Source: RPQJ01 sp963777725 (GTDB lineage: Bacteria > Pseudomonadota > Gammaproteobacteria > Steroidobacterales > Steroidobacteraceae). Taken from it: 64,000 nt of DNA. This document shows positions 62,201 through 64,000 of this stretch, one piece after another. How positions within the stretch are numbered: the stretch's first letter is position 1; each line of letters begins with the position of its first letter. The notes beneath the pieces are model-generated. The model was not told the origin of the DNA and did no database searches. It saw only the letters and a program-made list of their open reading frames with translations. A program made the position numbers and the translations under genes. The DNA is taken from assembly GCA_963777725.1 (NCBI GenBank), contig CAVZRR010000004.1:1-64000 (forward strand), written 5' to 3'.

Positions 62201-63065
62201 CTAGACCTCTGGCCAGCAGCCGATCGATCAGCGCCTCGGCTTGCGCCCGGTAACCCCCGCCGAACAGGTTCAGGTGGTTCAGCACGTGGTAGAGGTTGTA
62301 GAGGTCGAAGCGCACGTCAGCACCCGCCTCGAGCGGCCACGCGGACTCGTAAGCGTCGTAGAACGCGCGACCGAAGCCACCGAACAGCCGCGTCATCGCG
62401 AGGTCGGCCTCGCGGTCGCCGAAATAGACGGCGGGATCGAAGACGACCGGTTGCCCGGACTCGTCCGCCGCCCAGTTGCCGCCCCAGAGGTCGCCGTGCA
62501 GCAGCGACGGCAACGGGCGATGGCCGCGCAACAGCACATCGAGCTGCTCGCAGAGCCTGCGACCGCGCTCGATCAACCGACCCGAATGACCCTGCTCGAC
62601 CGCGAGGTCCAGCTGGAAACCGAGTCGCCGCTCGGCGAAGAAGCGTGTCCAGTCGTCGGTCCACGCATTCGACTGCGGCGTTGCGCCAATCGTGTTGTCG
62701 CGATGCCAGCCGAACCTGGGCGCGGTCACGGAATGTTGCGCGGCCAGCAGCTCGCCGAGTCGCGCCTCGGTGCGCGACGTCGCCGCCCGGAACTCGATCC
62801 ACTCGAGCGCGAGGAACGCCTGCGAGCCCGCGACTCCGGCCGCCAGCACGCCCGGAACCCGCAACGCGGCGGCACTCGCCAGTTCACGCAGCCCTGCGGC
62901 CTCCGCTTCGAGCAGCGGCAGGCGCTGCCGATCGGCAACCTTGACGAACACCGGGCCTGAGTCGGATTCCCAGCGCTCGCCGGTCGCGAACCCGCCACCC
63001 ACGGCGAGCCGCTGTGGCGCCCCGCGGAACCGGAGGCCCGTCGCGGCCTCGAGCTCCGCCTTCAC
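62201..63065 (-). CDS. fructosamine kinase family protein, apparent +1 frameshift at its last codons
   Basis: From a GTG at 63065 that overlaps the exonuclease stop. Protein kinase-like fold: GGGFATGERWESDSGPVFVKV (nucleotide loop and Lys), LLHGDLWGGNWAADESGQPV (catalytic loop with HGDLW-GN) and FDPAVYFGDREADLAMTRLF (metal-binding DP). It phosphorylates ketoamines, a glycation repair step. The frame as given runs to 61986, antisense into the DUF4097 gene. Dropping one base near 62205 meets TAG at 62201-62203 after LIDRLLAR and gives 287 residues, the family norm. Confidence 0.88.
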
Positions 63066-63994
63066 CGCACGGCAATCCGCCGCGCCTGCTCGCGCAGCAG
63101 GCGGCCGAACCCGAGCGTCTCGTAGAAGTGATCGATCGCCGCGAGGTCGGGCGCGCTGCGGGCGAGGTCGCCGAGACCGACGCCGAGCGGCATGTCGCAG
63201 GCGATCCCGGTCAGTTGCCGCGACAGGAACGCCGACTCGCGATGCTCGCGCAGGCTCTGGGCGACGAACGCAGCCCCGCGAAACTTGAGCTTGGGCACCG
63301 CATCGAGATTGTCGAACACGCCGGGCAACGTGTCGAAGTGCTTGAGCAGCGTCGCCGCCGTCTTGCGACCCACGCCGGGCACGCCGGGAACGTTATCCAC
63401 GGCGTCGCCCATCAGCGCGAGAAAGTCGGCCATCCGCTCGGGAATCACGCCGAAGCGCTCCTCGATGTCGTGATAGCCGTAACGCACGTCCGCGACGGCG
63501 TCCCAGTAGGTGTCGTTCGCCGAGACGAGCTGAGTCAGGTCCTTGTCGCGGCTGACGATGGTCACCGGCCGTCCCGACTGCTGCGCGAGCACGGTCAGCG
63601 TGCCGATGATGTCGTCGGCCTCGTAACGCGAGCTGCCGAACTGTCGCAGCCCGAGGGCGGCGCAGATCTCGCGGCACAGCGCGAACTGGCGCTTCAGCTC
63701 CGCTGGGGCCGGCTCGCGATTCGCCTTGTAGGCAGGATAGATCTCGTTGCGGAACGAGACTTCGAGGCTCTCGTCGAAGGCCACGGCGATCCGCTCCGGC
63801 GAGACGCGCTCGATCAGGTCGCCGAGGAAGCGCGCGAAACCGTGCACCGCATTGACCGGGTTGCCGTCCCGGTCGGTGAACTCGAGCGGCACCGAGTAGT
63901 AGGCGCGAAAGATGAAGACGCTGGCGTCGACGAGGTACAGCACCGGGCGATTCTGCAGCACGCCGCCCGGCGTCGCCACTTTGCCGCCAGCCAC
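63062..63994 (-). CDS. 5'-3' exonuclease (Xni/PolA N-terminal domain type)
   Basis: Up to 310 residues; the 5' end is near the window edge. GTG codons at 63994, 63979 and 63961 are possible starts, the last giving VLQNRPVLYLVDASVF, which fits the family best. Metal-binding acidic residues are seen in YLVDASVFIF, AVAFDESLE, EADDIIGTL, SRDKDLTQL and GDAVDNVPGVPGVG; the last is the helix-hairpin-helix H3TH region. It is a stand-alone homologue of the DNA polymerase I exonuclease domain, processing flaps and RNA primers. Overlaps the kinase gene by 3-4 nt. Confidence 0.9.
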   Translation of the reverse strand: MAGGKVATPGGVLQNRPVLYLVDASVFIFRAYYSVPLEFTDRDGNPVNAVHGFARFLGDLIERVSPERIAVAFDESLEVSFRNEIYPAYKANREPAPAELKRQFALCREICAALGLRQFGSSRYEADDIIGTLTVLAQQSGRPVTIVSRDKDLTQLVSANDTYWDAVADVRYGYHDIEERFGVIPERMADFLALMGDAVDNVPGVPGVGRKTAATLLKHFDTLPGVFDNLDAVPKLKFRGAAFVAQSLREHRESAFLSRQLTGIACDMPLGVGLGDLARSAPDLAAIDHFYETLGFGRLLREQARRIAVR

Positions 63995-64000
63995 GGACCC

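Overview
The window is 64 kb of very GC-rich, tightly packed proteobacterial chromosome. Gene content (class I PHA synthase, cbb3 oxidase operon, FixLJ, the ydcSTUVW polyamine set, GshA of the enterobacterial type, DUF2845 and DUF885 proteins, an Omp85-family protein) fits a free-living, respiring gammaproteobacterium, perhaps near Steroidobacterales, Nevskiales or Xanthomonadales; that placement is inference. I see no rRNA, tRNA, CRISPR array, phage or insertion sequence. About 62 protein genes are supported, including two too short for a routine ORF list (ccoQ, ccoS). Neighbouring genes often overlap by 4 nt or abut stop to stop.

Layout. 1-13 kb: a glyoxalase-like protein, a DsbA-type lipoprotein, a chromate transporter, divergently placed ilvB and ilvH, GST, thioesterase, zinc alcohol dehydrogenase, an Omp85 protein, quinone reductase, a thioredoxin-fold ferredoxin, a PII protein behind a sigma-54/NtrC-type promoter, and a DASS anion transporter. 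13-23 kb: ferredoxin reductase-like flavoprotein, PhaC, a four-gene TetR-HlyD-ABC exporter operon with a visible operator, a REC-PAS-GGDEF-EAL protein with a consensus CRP site upstream, and a tandem universal stress protein. 23-38 kb: an oxygen-response island, ccoNOQP-x-ccoGHIS and a TauE/SafE-like protein, then hsp20, fixL, fixJ, a lone receiver, cbpM-cbpA, trxC, a DUF2892 membrane protein and a Crp/Fnr regulator. A 7-mer, ATACCTA, recurs in three of its promoter regions and suggests a common FixJ-type regulon. 38-53 kb: isoaspartyl peptidase, gshA, tandem DUF2845 and tandem DUF885 pairs, thiolase, dienelactone hydrolase, succinate-semialdehyde dehydrogenase, MFS transporter, ferrochelatase, VOC protein, two YceI proteins around a cytochrome b561. 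53-64 kb: ydcSTUV-patD polyamine uptake and oxidation, a 2OG-Fe(II) oxygenase, putP, a DUF4097 repeat protein, a fructosamine kinase-like protein and a 5'-3' exonuclease.

Two technical or structural themes stand out. First, six genes (ccoS, fixL, gshA, one yceI, putP, the fructosamine kinase gene) carry eight apparent frameshifts, and every one is repaired by removing a single base. This uniform sign points to insertion errors in the assembly more than to gene decay. Second, several intergenic spaces hold large palindromes: two members of a G-tract family (arms built of GGGGATA or GGGGATGGGGGATA units ending in GTCGGA) and a pair sharing a 20-bp core in opposite orientation.

How the genes work together: cbb3 oxidase and its copper and heme assembly factors serve low-oxygen respiration, with FixLJ and perhaps the Crp/Fnr protein as sensors and Usp, Hsp20, CbpA and TrxC as likely co-regulated protection. 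PatD and GabD are two of the three oxidation steps from putrescine to succinate (the GABA transaminase is not here). PII with NtrC-type control indicates nitrogen-limitation signalling.
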